64,000 bases of DNA from Perilla frutescens (taxonomy: Eukaryota; Streptophyta; Magnoliopsida; Lamiales; Lamiaceae), in assembly GCA_026008535.1 (NCBI GenBank), contig BRKX01000011.1:47228183-47292182 (forward strand), given 5' to 3'. Every line of letters starts with the position of its first letter. Within the stretch, counting starts at the first letter, position 1. Under the pieces are notes generated by a model. The model was not told the origin of the DNA and made no database searches. It worked only from the letters and a program-made list of their open reading frames with translations. This document shows, in pieces, positions 12,992 to 24,300 of the stretch. The translations under genes and the position numbers were made by a program.

Positions 12992-13807
12992 TCACGACAT
13001 GTAACAAGTACTCCCAAAGATATAAAAGTACTTTAAGTTGGGCTTTTTCCCTTTCCACAACTCGTAGGGAGTAACTCTCGTCTTGGGTCTGAAGTACACC
13101 CAATTAATAACATGACAGGTTGTATTCATCGCTTCAGCCCAGAGGTTGTCAGGGACAGATTTCGCCTTCATCATGACTCGGTTCATTTCTTGAAGCATTC
13201 GATTTTTCTTCTCAACAATGCTCAATTTTGGAACACCAATCACAACTTCAGTTTTCATGAGTCTTTGAATGTTTCGAAAACTGATATGGCCAAGTTTTTC
13301 ATGCCATAAATTTGCTTCACCAATCTGAGATCTGAAGCAAGTCCCCTTCACATTAAGAATATAACAGTTGTCCCTCGATCTGTCCCCATCCATAAGAAGA
13401 ACACTTTCTTTGTTCTTCACAAGGCATTTGTCTTGAGTGAAATGCACCAAGAGACCTTGGTCACACAACTGACTAATGCTAATTAAATTAACTTTCAGCC
13501 CTTCTACAAGCAGCACGTCCTCCAGGTTGGGCATCCCATGCACATTTAAGCATCCACGGCCAAGCAATCTACCCTTAACACCATCTCCAAAGGTAATAGA
13601 TTGATATGAGCAATCTTTTTGAATATTGCTCAGCATGCTAGCATCTCCGGTCATATGCTGAGAGCATCCGCTGTCAAAGTACCAGCTACTTTTTGCATGA
13701 ATATTGAGTGCAGTGTGAACCACATAATTTTTGTTATTGTTCCTGGATCTGTTTCGGACATTTTTTTTAGGAAACTGATCAGATTCTGCAAAACCCCTTC
13801 TTTTCAT
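12992..13807 (-). pseudogene. pol: copia pol, protease + truncated integrase (catalytic core deleted)
   Basis: The 271-codon open frame starts with a basic region. The aspartic protease signature WYFDSGCSQHMTG follows, then the pre-integrase region with LWHEKLGHISFRNIQRL. Directly after GVPKLSI the sequence jumps to VEKKNRMLQEMNRVMM, which belongs to the end of the integrase core. The zinc-binding Cys pair and the first two acidic catalytic residues are absent; only the segment around the third acidic residue remains. The integrase C-terminal part (VTPYELWKGKKPNLKYF) follows. The frame stays open across the gap, so this is an in-frame internal deletion of roughly 150-180 residues (estimate from family layout). 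Confidence 0.88.
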
Positions 13808-13819
13808 CCTTCAGAGGTC

Positions 13820-15442
13820 ATTGATCAAGTTTCTGCAATGTGGTTTAATGTGACCAGGTTTCTCACAGTAATGACACACAACACGTGTCTTTTAAGGAGA
13901 CTTCCTTCGCTGCTGCTTATTCTTTGGCTTAGCTCTCAACTCTGGAATTGTTGAATCTTTTGTTCCAGATGACTGTCCTTGACAGAATACGTCATAAGTA
14001 TGAGCGCCATTGTATCCGAACCCAGAATGATCTTGAGGACTCTTTCCTTTGGAGAGAATTTCATCCAGTTGAGATGATCCGGAGTTCATCATTTTGACAA
14101 GCTTCTTTAGGTGTTAGAGTTCACCATTCTGTGCTTGAATACTATTTCTAGACTGCAACAATTCATTATGCACCTCATTAAGGCGAATAGAGAGATTATC
14201 TCTTTCTTTCAAGAGATTAGAATTCTCTTTTAACAGGTCTTCATTGACCTTAACCACCATGATCCAACTGGAATGCAACTTCTTATACGCCTCCATAGTT
14301 GATTTCATAGAGAATTCTTTATCTTCTTCATCATCGCTGCATTCAGAAATTTTCTCGGCCATACTGTCAGGAACAGATACAGGCACAGACTTTTTAACAG
14401 AGTGTGTCATGAAAGCAATATGATTGCTTATACCTTCTTCATCACTTTCACTGAAGGTAGAACAATATGACTTGTTCTTCTTTTTTAGAGTGTTAGCATA
14501 CTCAACTTGATAGTGACCATAACCACCACATTCTCGACACTTTTCTTCTTTAAGTTTCTCTTTATTGGGATCATTATCCTTCATTTTTTGAGGTTTAGAG
14601 ATCCTGTTCTTGGCAGAATAATTTTGAGATGATTTCTCAAATTGTCTTGTAAAACTGGAAAAATTCTTTGAAAGTAAAGCGATTGATTCTGCAAGGTCAG
14701 AACTGTCAGAAACATTACTTGGCACATCAGTACTGGAACCTGCCTGAAAAGCTATGCTTTTCTTCTGCACTATTTCTTCATCTGCCAGCCCCATTTCAAA
14801 GGTTCGCAAGGACCCCATCAGCTCCTGTAACTTCATTTTGCTCACGTCTTTGGCCTCTTCAATGACCGTGACTTTATAAGCGAATCTTTTAGGCAGAGAT
14901 CGCAAAACCTTTCGCATAAGTTTCTCTTCAGAGATCGCATCTCCGAGCGCAAAGCTTTCATTAGCGATGTCGCAAATCTTGGTGTTGAAATCAACAAGAT
15001 TTTCACCTTCATCCATGCGAAGGTTCTTAAATTTGGTGGTAAGCAGTTGCATTCGAGAGGCACGAACACTGCTAGTTCCTTCAAACGTGGTCTGCAAGAT
15101 ATCCCACGCATCCTTGGCTTTGTCACATGTGGATATGAGCTTGAAGACATTCATGTCAACAGCAGAGAAGATAGCATTCATGGCTTTAGCATTTAGTCCC
15201 ATGACATGGAAGTCGGCATCCTCCCATTCTTCTTCTGACTTCAGCACCACTTTGCCTTTTTCATCCTTCTTGGTAGGAGGCTTCCAGCCTTCAGTCACCA
15301 TCTTCCAGGCTTGTTCATCAATCGAACATATGAAAGCCGTCATTCTACCTTTCCAATAGGCATAATTGTTGTCATCCAGGAGCGGAGGTCGCACCATCGA
15401 GGCTCCTTCTTTCATTGTGTCCATCTCGACAAAACAACACAA
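13820..15442 (-). pseudogene. gag: copia gag, Sirevirus type, one break
   Basis: Main frame 14114-15442 (442 aa) begins in the leader 60 bases inside the PBS. It contains RPPLLDDNNYAYWKGRM (gag N-terminal domain), a UBN2-type helical region (DAWDILQTTFEGTSSVRASR, KVLRSLPKRF) and a first zinc knuckle, CRECGGYGHYQVEY, whose last Cys is replaced by Tyr. A coiled-coil tail follows (ENSNLLKERDNLSIRLNEVH). After a stop the frame resumes at 13892-14092 (MNSGSSQLDEILSKGKSPQD). About 13840-13890 encodes a second, intact knuckle, CHYCEKPGHIKPHC. Gag would form the cytoplasmic virus-like particle and bind the element RNA. Confidence 0.85.
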
Positions 15443-15489
15443 AATACACGGATTAAAAACCCACGATCACACCTTAAGAAAGGTGACCT

Positions 15490-15502
15490 GCTCTGGTGCC
15501 AA
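15490..15502 (-). other. Primer binding site (tRNA-iMet-like)
   Basis: On the minus strand, TTGGCACCAGAGC lies two bases after the 5' LTR. It differs slightly from the usual plant initiator-Met PBS TGGTATCAGAGC. Confidence 0.7.
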
Positions 15503-15503
15503 T

Positions 15504-16441
15504 TGAAAAATGATAATCTGTGCTCTTAACGTGTTAAATCAATACTGCTTGTAAATTATTCTACGATATGTGTGAGACAGATGTAAGAACATAAAATATA
15601 AAGCAGTAAAATATGCATGAGATTGATAACCCAGTTCGGTTCACCAACCTACTCTGGGGGGACTACGCCCAAACTTGAAGATTCGACTGTTACTCCTTCG
15701 TGTAGTATATTAGGGTTCTTACACATACATGACTCCCTCCTTATGTCGCCCGTTCTTCTCCATGAACTCTTTCGCTAGCCGAAAGTTGTAAGATCCCCTT
15801 ATAACCGTAACACTAGACTCCCTCTAGCTACCCACGACTTCAACTTACAATCTCTCCTGAGATTGCGTACAAAATGGATAAATAAACCCCTCTCGTGTTT
15901 CACTCAAAACACTCAAAGACTAGTCTATCACGTTGAACTGTTTAGGAACAACTACTAGTAAAATGCATGGGACACAAACGAAATTGACTCACAAATAAAA
16001 TGCTAAGAGAGTCTAAAAAGTCATCCACCGATCTCACAATGAATCAATCTTCATATAGCTTTCACTTCTCACTTGTCGCCGATCCTCATGCGTCGCCAAT
16101 ATGGAAGTGAATTGTTGGTTTGTGATCTTCCCAAAAGTGTGTAGATATTTTTCTTGGATAGGAGGGTTATTAGCAGCTCGGTATCTACTCCACAAGGCAG
16201 TCAATCAAACATATCTTGCATTCCACGAATGGATCCGCGTAAGATCTTCTATATATGAAAACTTCCATATAAAAGTGTCCCTGGTTTTGTCTGGGACATC
16301 AGAGGGAACAGTTTGCCAACTATTCTTCTTTTCACGCACAGCGGAATGAACAACTTTAGGGACATACCCAAGCACACATTGTCGAACATATCTCACCAAC
16401 AAAACAACACGAACACTTAGTGCATAACTGTGGCACTAATA
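15504..16441 (-). repeat. 5' LTR of the copia element (938 bp)
   Basis: Matches 7546-8471. On the minus strand it starts TATTAGTGCC, where the canonical TG has become TA. It is followed on the plus strand by the GTAAC target duplication. Confidence 0.9.
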
Positions 16442-16593
16442 GTAACATTGATGGATCTAGAACAAAATATTTGGAGAGCGGCATGACGTCTTCATCCTCG
16501 CAGCAGTATGATCTAACAAAAAAAATTATCTCCAACCATCTAGATCCGCCTCGGATTAATATGACTGAGTCAAGTCAAAGTTCACACATTCAA

Positions 16594-16594
<1 letters not shown>

Positions 16595-16656
<62 letters not shown>
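16595..16656. repeat. (TAA)n microsatellite, left part
   Basis: About 20 TAA units. The tract continues at 17473-17509 on the other side of an inserted MITE. Confidence 0.9.
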
Positions 16657-17472
16657 GAAAAGGTCCAAAAAAACCCTTAAACTATTTCAAATACTCCATC
16701 TAAACACTCAAAATTATTTTGGTTCAAATAAACACTTGAACAATTTTACAAGGTGCAAACACACACTTCATTAACAAAAATTCTTAATTTTACGTTAAAC
16801 ATTTTCTGAAAAGAAGCATCTGAGCTTTTTCAACTCCAATCACCTTCACCTCCACTCTCCGAACCAAACACAATCAGTTTCCCATCAAAGCAAACTATCA
16901 AAAAATCTGGACATGTTTTCCACCACCATTTTCTAACACTGAATCCTATAAATCGAGATATAAAAGTTGTTTATTTGCTCCAATCTGCTACCACCTCTAT
17001 GACATTACTGATGTTGTACTCTCTTCAATCTGAATATCAAGGCATGACATAACCAACTACTAGAATTTGATGGTCGTCGCCGCAACATCATCGGACGGCG
17101 GAGTTTCTTGGTTTCATCGTGTGAATTGTAATCAAATTAGATCTGAGAATTTAATTAACGTGTGAGAGAAATTGAAGAATTACAATTTGGTGAGTAGGGT
17201 GATAATTGGAATGACTAGAATTAGATTAGAGCCACCAGATTGAAAAATGGAGTGGGATTAGGACAGTAGCAACGAGGGAGGAGTATGATGGTTGGTTGAA
17301 ATCAGAAGGTGTCGTCGTGTTTAATTAGACAAGAGACAGCGTTTAATTTTCTATTAGTAAAAGGTGCATTTGCACTCTTGTATATTGTTGAAGTATTTAT
17401 TTAGGCCAAAAGAATTCTAAGTGCTTAAATGAAATATTTGAAATAGTTTGAGGGTTTTTTGGACCTTTACCC
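16657..17472. mobile_element. Mutator-like MITE (816 bp) with ~110-bp TIRs inserted in (TAA)n
   Basis: The left arm 'gaaaaggtccaaaaaaaccc' and the reverse complement of the right arm 'gggtaaaggtccaaaaaacc' begin inverted repeats of about 110 bp. Shared blocks include 'aaactatttcaaata' and 'ttcaaataaacactt'. No ORF. Both ends abut TAA repeats, which hides the exact target duplication. Long TIRs and the GGGTAAAGGTCC-like end fit MULE-derived MITEs. Confidence 0.7.

Positions 17473-17509
<37 letters not shown>
17473..17509. repeat. (TAA)n microsatellite, right part
   Basis: About 11 TAA units; the other half of the tract at 16595-16656. Confidence 0.9.
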
Positions 17510-17516
17510 CTCTCAG

Positions 17517-19492
17517 GCTCTGTTTGGTTATCATGGATTATGGGCAGGAAAAGTAATATGATTCCTATTTTTTAAATTTCTGTGTTTGTTTTAATTTTAA
17601 TGAATTTAGGAAAGTAATGAGATTTCTAATTGCAAGGAAATTGGTACAATTTACCGATATTCTTTTTCTTTAGTGAGAGTAGGTATTCTTTTTTACTCTC
17701 CTCATATTTTAAATTGATACGCTATATTTTATTAAAAAATTCACACATCAACATCTCTTCCAAAAATTTCCCCGACGTTTGCTCGTTCAATTTTGAAGTC
17801 ATTTCTCACGTGGTTTCTACAAATTGTTGTTACTTCTATTGCATAAAGTCTGGTTTGTTCTTCTCATTGTTAGTCATCATCATCATCATTGGTTATATGT
17901 AGATATATTATATTGTTGCCTCTGGCCACAAAAAACAGAAGGGGAATGTGGGCGGGGAAGGGAAAGTCTCAATTAATAAGAAAAGATGAAAAATGAATGT
18001 GTGGTCATGAACTAGTGACATATTGTACTTTAAAAAAACCATTACTTTATCAATATGCCTACTCAAAATTCAAGATAAAATTTCAAATTAATCCACTTAT
18101 GTTCTTGCACTCTCTATCTACCCATTGAATCAATTTCTTATGAAAACTCTTTCAGAACTTATCTCATATGTTGTGACTAAATGTAACTAAAGTTTTGATC
18201 ACCTCGCATACTTGTGTTATTCTTGAAATTTCACTATAAATTAGTAGATGATCCTGATAGTTAATATAAGCTACCTTTCCATAATGTGTTATATATATAT
18301 ATATATATGCATGATGATGTTGATATTATAATATCAACAATAGAATATCAATATATAATTTTTTGATGAGCTTATTTATGAATATTATATCGATTTAATC
18401 TATAATTAATAATTAATGTGAGGAGAGGTGAAAAAGTTTACCTACCTCGTGTTCGTAAATCTCACAAGCTTTAAATGTACAAAACTAGCTCATTATCAGA
18501 TTGATAGGATTTTATGCACAATATAACATGCCAAGAACACATTCCTTTGATTATTAGGTTTGGAAAAAATACAGAGAATGACTCAAAATTATTATATGGT
18601 TTTTTAATATTTTTCTATTAATCTAGAAAAAAATTGATGTTTTTATACTTTGTGATTCGCAAGCAATATGGAAGACTTAACATGTTAAAGTTACTAATAG
18701 ATATGGTGGAGGATTTAGAAAGAGAAGAAAATGTAAATCAAGAAAATGAAGAATTTGATAAAGACGATGTTCATATTATGCCACCAACAACTAAATCTCG
18801 AGGTGAAGAAATCAAATCTGAACACAAGAGGAGAAGAAATCACAAATGGCTTCATATTAAGCTTGGAGCGCATGACCGATGCACTTACTTCTCATATGGA
18901 CAAGTCCAATGAGCAAATGAGTAAGTTTGTGGAAAACTTAATGGCGAATTGCAAAAAGTTAAAGAGTTGATAAATGCTGAAAAACAGAAGGTTGCTATGA
19001 AACTTGTTCGAGATGTAGAGTTATTGAATTATTTTTTCACTCTTCAAGACGATGCTAAGAAATAGACATTTATGATAGAGAGGAAATTAGTTTTTTACTA
19101 TTTATAATTTATATTTACAAGTTTATATATTTTTCGTCAACAGTTTACACTTCTTAGATATTTCCATGTTTATCTAATTCTTTAGGTATATGAATGATTT
19201 TATTTTATTAATAAAACGAAAATCTTTTGTTTTGTTTACCCAATTATTTGTCTTTGCATTTTAGTTGTGTTTCATTATTATAAAATTTTCAAATTATTAA
19301 TTTATATTATTAAATCTAAATTAGATTGTAGAATTATAAACCATATTACCATTTACATTATCGATGATATGAAATGAAGGATTATGAAATTTTTAAGTTT
19401 ATTAATACTAACTTGATTATTACATTCCTTAGTTATTAACCAAACAATGAAATCAGAATCCTGACAATTTACTTAGTTTTTTCCAAACACAA
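17517..19492 (+). mobile_element. Probable decayed PIF/Harbinger-like element
   Basis: Left end 'ggctctgtttggttatcatg' is typical of plant Harbinger/Tourist ends. Near 19440-19492 the sequence 'aaccaaacaatgaaatcaga' and 'tccaaacaca' reads as a poor inverted copy. In between lies a fragment resembling the Myb/SANT-like partner ORF (18634-19063). No transposase was found and no target duplication is certain. Confidence 0.35.
18634..19063 (+). pseudogene. Fragment of a Myb/SANT-like (Harbinger partner-type) protein
   Basis: Two overlapping frames (18634-18912 and 18746-18970) give an acidic/basic stretch (SRGEEIKSEHKRRRNHKW). This is followed in the second frame by LSLERMTDALTSHMDKSNEQ and, after a frame change, LVRDVELLNYFFTLQDDAKK. 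The helical C-terminal part resembles plant Myb/SANT-like proteins linked to Harbinger transposons. The SANT domain itself is missing, so the assignment is tentative. Confidence 0.3.
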
Positions 19493-19659
19493 TAAACTAT
19501 TCATTTATCTGAGAATTACATCACAACCCCCACTATCTTAAAACCCTAATAAACTAAAATACAAACCCTAAATATATAGCCCCATCTTAAATAATACAAA
19601 ATGAACCCCAAAAAAAAAACTATAAACCAATTCCTTTGATAAGAAAAACTACATTTGGT

Positions 19660-20340
19660 GTTATCTAAAACAACTACTGATGAGATCGAGACAAGCACTG
19701 ATGACTTAAATCCGGAGTTGCAGCTACGAGGTCCAGTGACGCGTTTACGTGCCAAGAAGCTGCAAGGATATATACAGTGATATGTGACAAAGAAGTTGGA
19801 AGGTGATGGAACCGATTTCAGGCAGTGCAAGATGGTGACTGTGTTGAACATCGAAGAGCTCGACTAAGTCAATGTGGACATGTCTTGGCTATTTTTTTTA
19901 ATTAGTTATTTTGCTATTTTTATTTATTTGGACTATTATTATTAGTTGTGGATTTATTTAATCAGCAGTTCAAATTATCACAACTTGTTTAGGTGATATT
20001 GGACCCAGTAGTTATTTTATTAGTCCAATTCGAATTCTAGGCCCAAGATACATGGGATTTTCATTCCCTATGTTAATTATTTAGGGGATTTTCGTTCTTG
20101 ATGTTTCTCAGACTTGATTGAATGAAAAACAGAGCTTTTACGCTATTCTATTGTTTCACACAACATCGGTTCTTCTGGTAGAGTTTGGTTCTGGCGATTC
20201 CAGACTTGAAATCTTTTGTCTCGTTCATGATATCTTGTAGGATCCGGGTTAGACAGCCATTGAAGATTTCTCCATAGGTGTGTTCTGAGTTCTCGTCGAT
20301 TCGGGGTTCGTTTCGGATAAGATTCATCTTCTATTTTTCG
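19660..20340 (+). mobile_element. 3' remnant of a Ty3/gypsy element (pol C-terminus and part of an LTR)
   Basis: Plus-strand sequence 19671-19773 encodes a tail ending RGPVTRLRAKKLQGYIQ and a stop, the usual C-terminus of several plant gypsy polyproteins (GPxTRxRAKKLQ). Following it, 19890-20340 has the look of a gypsy LTR: pyrimidine-rich sequence, 'gaatgaaaaacagagctttt' and 'gcgattccagacttgaaatc'. No second LTR or gag/pol body is present. Confidence 0.45.
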
Positions 20341-21072
20341 ATTCCATCACCACCACGTCAATCACCACCTCTACAGCCTCCACTCATGTCCATAACATCC
20401 CAATATCATTACCTTCATCCCTAAAGTCGTCCCACATCAGTTTGTAGGCTTAACTAACCATTTTTAGGTCTAAAAACCCTAAATCGGGTCCTGAAATTCC
20501 CACCATTCGATCTTCCAACCTAAACGTGAGTTTAAACTGATTTTTGGATATGTTTTGAATCTCTACATATTGTGCCTTTTGTTAAAATTTGAGCTCAATC
20601 CAAGGTCATTTTCCTAGGTTTCTAATTGAGTCTTTATTTAGGGATTTTCGGATAATTTGTGTTGTTTCTGTGTTAGTTATTGTTCAATTCGTTTTCTAAT
20701 TAATTTATGAGTCTAGGACAGGTTATTTGTTCATATTTAGGTGTTATTTCAATAGAAATTTTTGGGTTGAATCATAGTTAAAGTTGGCGTGTGTTTCGAT
20801 CTTTGCTTCCGCTTATTGTTGGTCGTATCAACTACGCATACAAAACTATTATGCATAATTACAAGTTTATCGAAAATAAAATCATAGCTTAAAATGACGT
20901 TCCCATATGATAAGATAATACAATAACAATCTCGATGTTCTTGAAGAATTTATACAAGTAGCAATACAATATTATGAAAAATATTAAAATAAGATTATAT
21001 AGATCACATTAGCACGTTGTGGTTGAACAACTTCATGTAATCGATCAGATCCTATTTATTACATAACCTATA
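20341..21072. other. Unassigned spacer left of the Helitron
   Basis: No frame or repeat recognised. It may include leader sequence of the gypsy remnant. Confidence 0.4.
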
Positions 21073-21140
21073 CTAGTACGCGGCCCGTGCGTTGCACGAT
21101 GGAAGTAAACCAATATGTGAATAGTGCATTGCACAATGGT
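21073..21140 (-). other. Helitron 3' terminus with hairpin and CTAG end
   Basis: Terminal CTAG at 21073-21076. Stem 21086-21090 / 21094-21098 with a 3-base loop. A second short palindrome, 'gtgcattgcac', lies about 40 bp further in (about 21124-21134). Such hairpins mark the end of rolling-circle transposition. Confidence 0.7.
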
Positions 21141-21352
21141 AGAGAATTGTTATTTCATATGACATTGCTCAAAAAATAAAAGTAATTAAAATTAATATTA
21201 TATTCTATTTTTATGTATTTTAAGATAAAGTAGTTACATACTTCTAAACATTTTAAAATAATGTTAATTCATATTTAAATTATATACACTTTAAAAGTAT
21301 ATGTTATGAAAAATCAAAGTGATTATTAAAAAAAATAATTAAAGTATGAAGT

Positions 21353-24300
21353 TTACAGATTCTGAAAAACTTCTCTATACACAATATTTGTAGTGGTATT
21401 CGTATCATTATCATCAAGTAAGATCTTCAATCCACTACGACTTGTAACCCTTGAAACAGCAACATACAATTATCCATGAGTGAAAACCGGCTTCTGCAAC
21501 AATAAACCAACGTGAGAGAGTGATTGTCCTTGGCTCTTGTTTATTGTCATTGCATAAAAGGGCATGAGAGGAAATTGTCTTCTCTGAAACTTAAATGGCA
21601 ATCTTGGATCAGCAGGCGTAAGAGACATTCTTGGAATTAGTACCATTTGATGTGCATTTTGGCCACTGAGAAATCTTGCTTCGACAACATGTTTGTCAAG
21701 CCTTGTGATCATCAATCGAGTCCCATTACATAAACCATTTGCATGATCTATGTTTCTCAACAACATAACAGGAGTACCGACTTTCAAAAATAATTCATGA
21801 TTCGGAACACCTGAGCATTTGATACTGTTTAAGAATTCCGGAGTATGAACTTCTTGCAGCAAACCCGTATTGTTATCCGAGCTGCATGTTGAGTCAGAAC
21901 TTAAATACAATCTGCCCTCACCTTTGTTCAAAGAAAGCATGTATTGATTTACAGATTCAACCGCATTTAAAGTTGGAGCAAGTATTGCTCGTTCTTGTAG
22001 ATAAGTTGTATCTGCAATATCAGTACCATATGATGGAAAAGTACTATGAACAATGGATGAAATTGGATCTCCTGACCATTTCAATACAATGTCATCCGGG
22101 ATGTCAATATTCACATGTCCATCATTTTGGCCACCGATTGTACCGTCTCCAATACTGGCAATCCAATTTGCAAATTGTTCAACCTCATCAGCTGCATCAT
22201 TAGGACCCAAATTTGACAGTCTCAAATTTTTTGTTAATCTCAAGACCCGGCAATCTTTCCATAGATAAGAAGAATTTATTGTGGCATGAACAATATCATG
22301 TCTGCTTCCTTTTGGGATAACCGGCAAGATCTGTCGAAAATCTTCTCCAAAAATAATTATTTTTCCTCCAAAAATTCTACATGCACTTGATGAATCAGAA
22401 ACACGCATTATATCTCGAGGTGTCCGATCAAAACCTTCAAAGCAGTACTTGTGCATCATAGGAGCCTCATCCCAAATTATAAGTTTGCATCTAACAATCA
22501 ATTCTGCTAGTGGACTTCCTTGGATAATATTGCAGGTGGAATCCTCATTTGGATTTAATGGTATCTTAAATCGTGAATGCGTTGTCCGTCCACCTGGTAA
22601 TAATATAGAAGCAATACCACTTGATGCAATATTTAACACAATTTCTCCTTTTGATCTCAATGCTGTTGATAATGTCTTCCATATGAAAGTCTTTCCAGTA
22701 CCTCCATATCCATAGAGGAAAAACATGCCCCCTGATTCTGATGATATAGCATCTAAAACAATTTGATACACATTGTGTTGCTCATCTGTAAATTTGCTAA
22801 CAAACACTTTGTGATCATTTTCCAATATGGTCCTATCATATCTCATTTCATCATTTATCAATGTATTTTCCTGAGATTGAAAATAGTCAGAACTTGGATG
22901 TGGCATACCTTCAAATTCTCGTAAAGTCCTTCCAAAACTCTTGATCAACTTTTCAATTTCCACCAGACAATAACTTTGAATTTGTTCATCGGTCAAGTGC
23001 AATTCTGTATATTTATAAGAATATTTAATAATGTAAGTTAAAATAATATGGAAAATTAAACAAATATTAAATAATTAAATTTTTAACTACCTGGATGTTG
23101 TAGTATTGATCGTTGCTTATATAATATATCATCAGATAAATATATCCAACAATTATTCCACACGACTTCTGGACGTCCCATTGAATCAGATGCTAACAAT
23201 GTAACAAATAACTTTCTCAAAGATTCAGCAGATGACCAATAGCTTGCTTCAACAATCCTATCAATAAATTCCTTATCATCGTCCAACAATCCCAAAGCAT
23301 ACTGCACACCATTAATTTTTCTGATGTCTTCATAACACGTAGGACCCCGCACTACATTAAGCAAACATCTCAAATAATACATTTCCCCACTGCCCGGAGG
23401 AACAAAGAAAATTCTTCCAATTGAGAAATTTTTTTTCCTCGGTACCCATTCTTTTTTAGCTTTTTTCCAAACAAACTTTGTTGGAAATTGAACATAAGTA
23501 AGTTTCCGCACTTCCAGATACTTCTTATTTGCTTCAAACCAAGCTAAAAACATACTTTCATGAACAGTTGGTCTATTTAAGACATCGTCAATTGAATCAG
23601 AATCTTGAAAGAAAACTGTCTATTCATTTTCAAGATGAAAACTCAACCTCTCAACAGGAGGGTATTTGTATTGAATTTGAAATCCAAATATTCTCCACGC
23701 AGCCTCGCAGGGGGAAATATATTTGCAATCATAATACATACTTATTTCATCACTATTTTTCCCACTTTCATCATCTTGAGTGCTCTGATAGAATGTTGCG
23801 GTAACACGATCGTGCCCTTTGTTCACATATTTGAACAAATATTTTATTGATCTTGACTGGTTGCACCATTCCACATTTATATGGGCATCATACTTCATCA
23901 AAAGGAATCGATTGTGAGGAACCACGTATCTATTATCCATCAGCATTCCATTCTTCAAAATTGTTCTTCCATTGTCTCTGCGTCTATATATTGGATATCC
24001 ATCTTCATCTGTGGTTGTTGTCTCAATAAAATTTTTCAGAAAATATTTACTACAACGACCATTTCTCATGCATGGTGAATTTTTTTCGCAACATCACATG
24101 GACCGTGAATCATGAAATCTTGTACAGCTGTGTAATATTTTGGATCCAGCTCTTTATCAGGTATTTCAGCTGATATTATTTGGTCAATCACTTCTGAACC
24201 TCGATTCTGATCTTCTTTTGATATGAAAAGCAAGATATGCGCATGTGGAAGGCCCCCCTCTTTTGAAATTCAACAGTGTATACCACTATAATTTAAGATA

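Larger units (their letters stand above)
7546..16441 (-). mobile_element. Ty1/copia retrotransposon, Sirevirus (SIRE/Maximus)-like, defective
   Basis: Complete-length element on the minus strand: 5' LTR 15504-16441, PBS 15490-15502, gag, protease, a deleted integrase, RT and RNase H, an accessory ORF, PPT about 8472-8485 and 3' LTR 7546-8471. An identical GTAAC flanks it at 7541-7545 and 16442-16446. The gag has the long Sirevirus-type N-terminal domain, two zinc-knuckle positions and the LNSG-like region (SGSSQLDEILSKGKSP). The LTRs differ by many substitutions and small indels, so the insertion is not recent. Frameshifts, stops and the integrase deletion make it non-autonomous. Confidence 0.92.

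Noticed and set aside
16420..16680. 86-codon ORF with poly-Ile
   Set aside because: Reads through the (TAA)n microsatellite.
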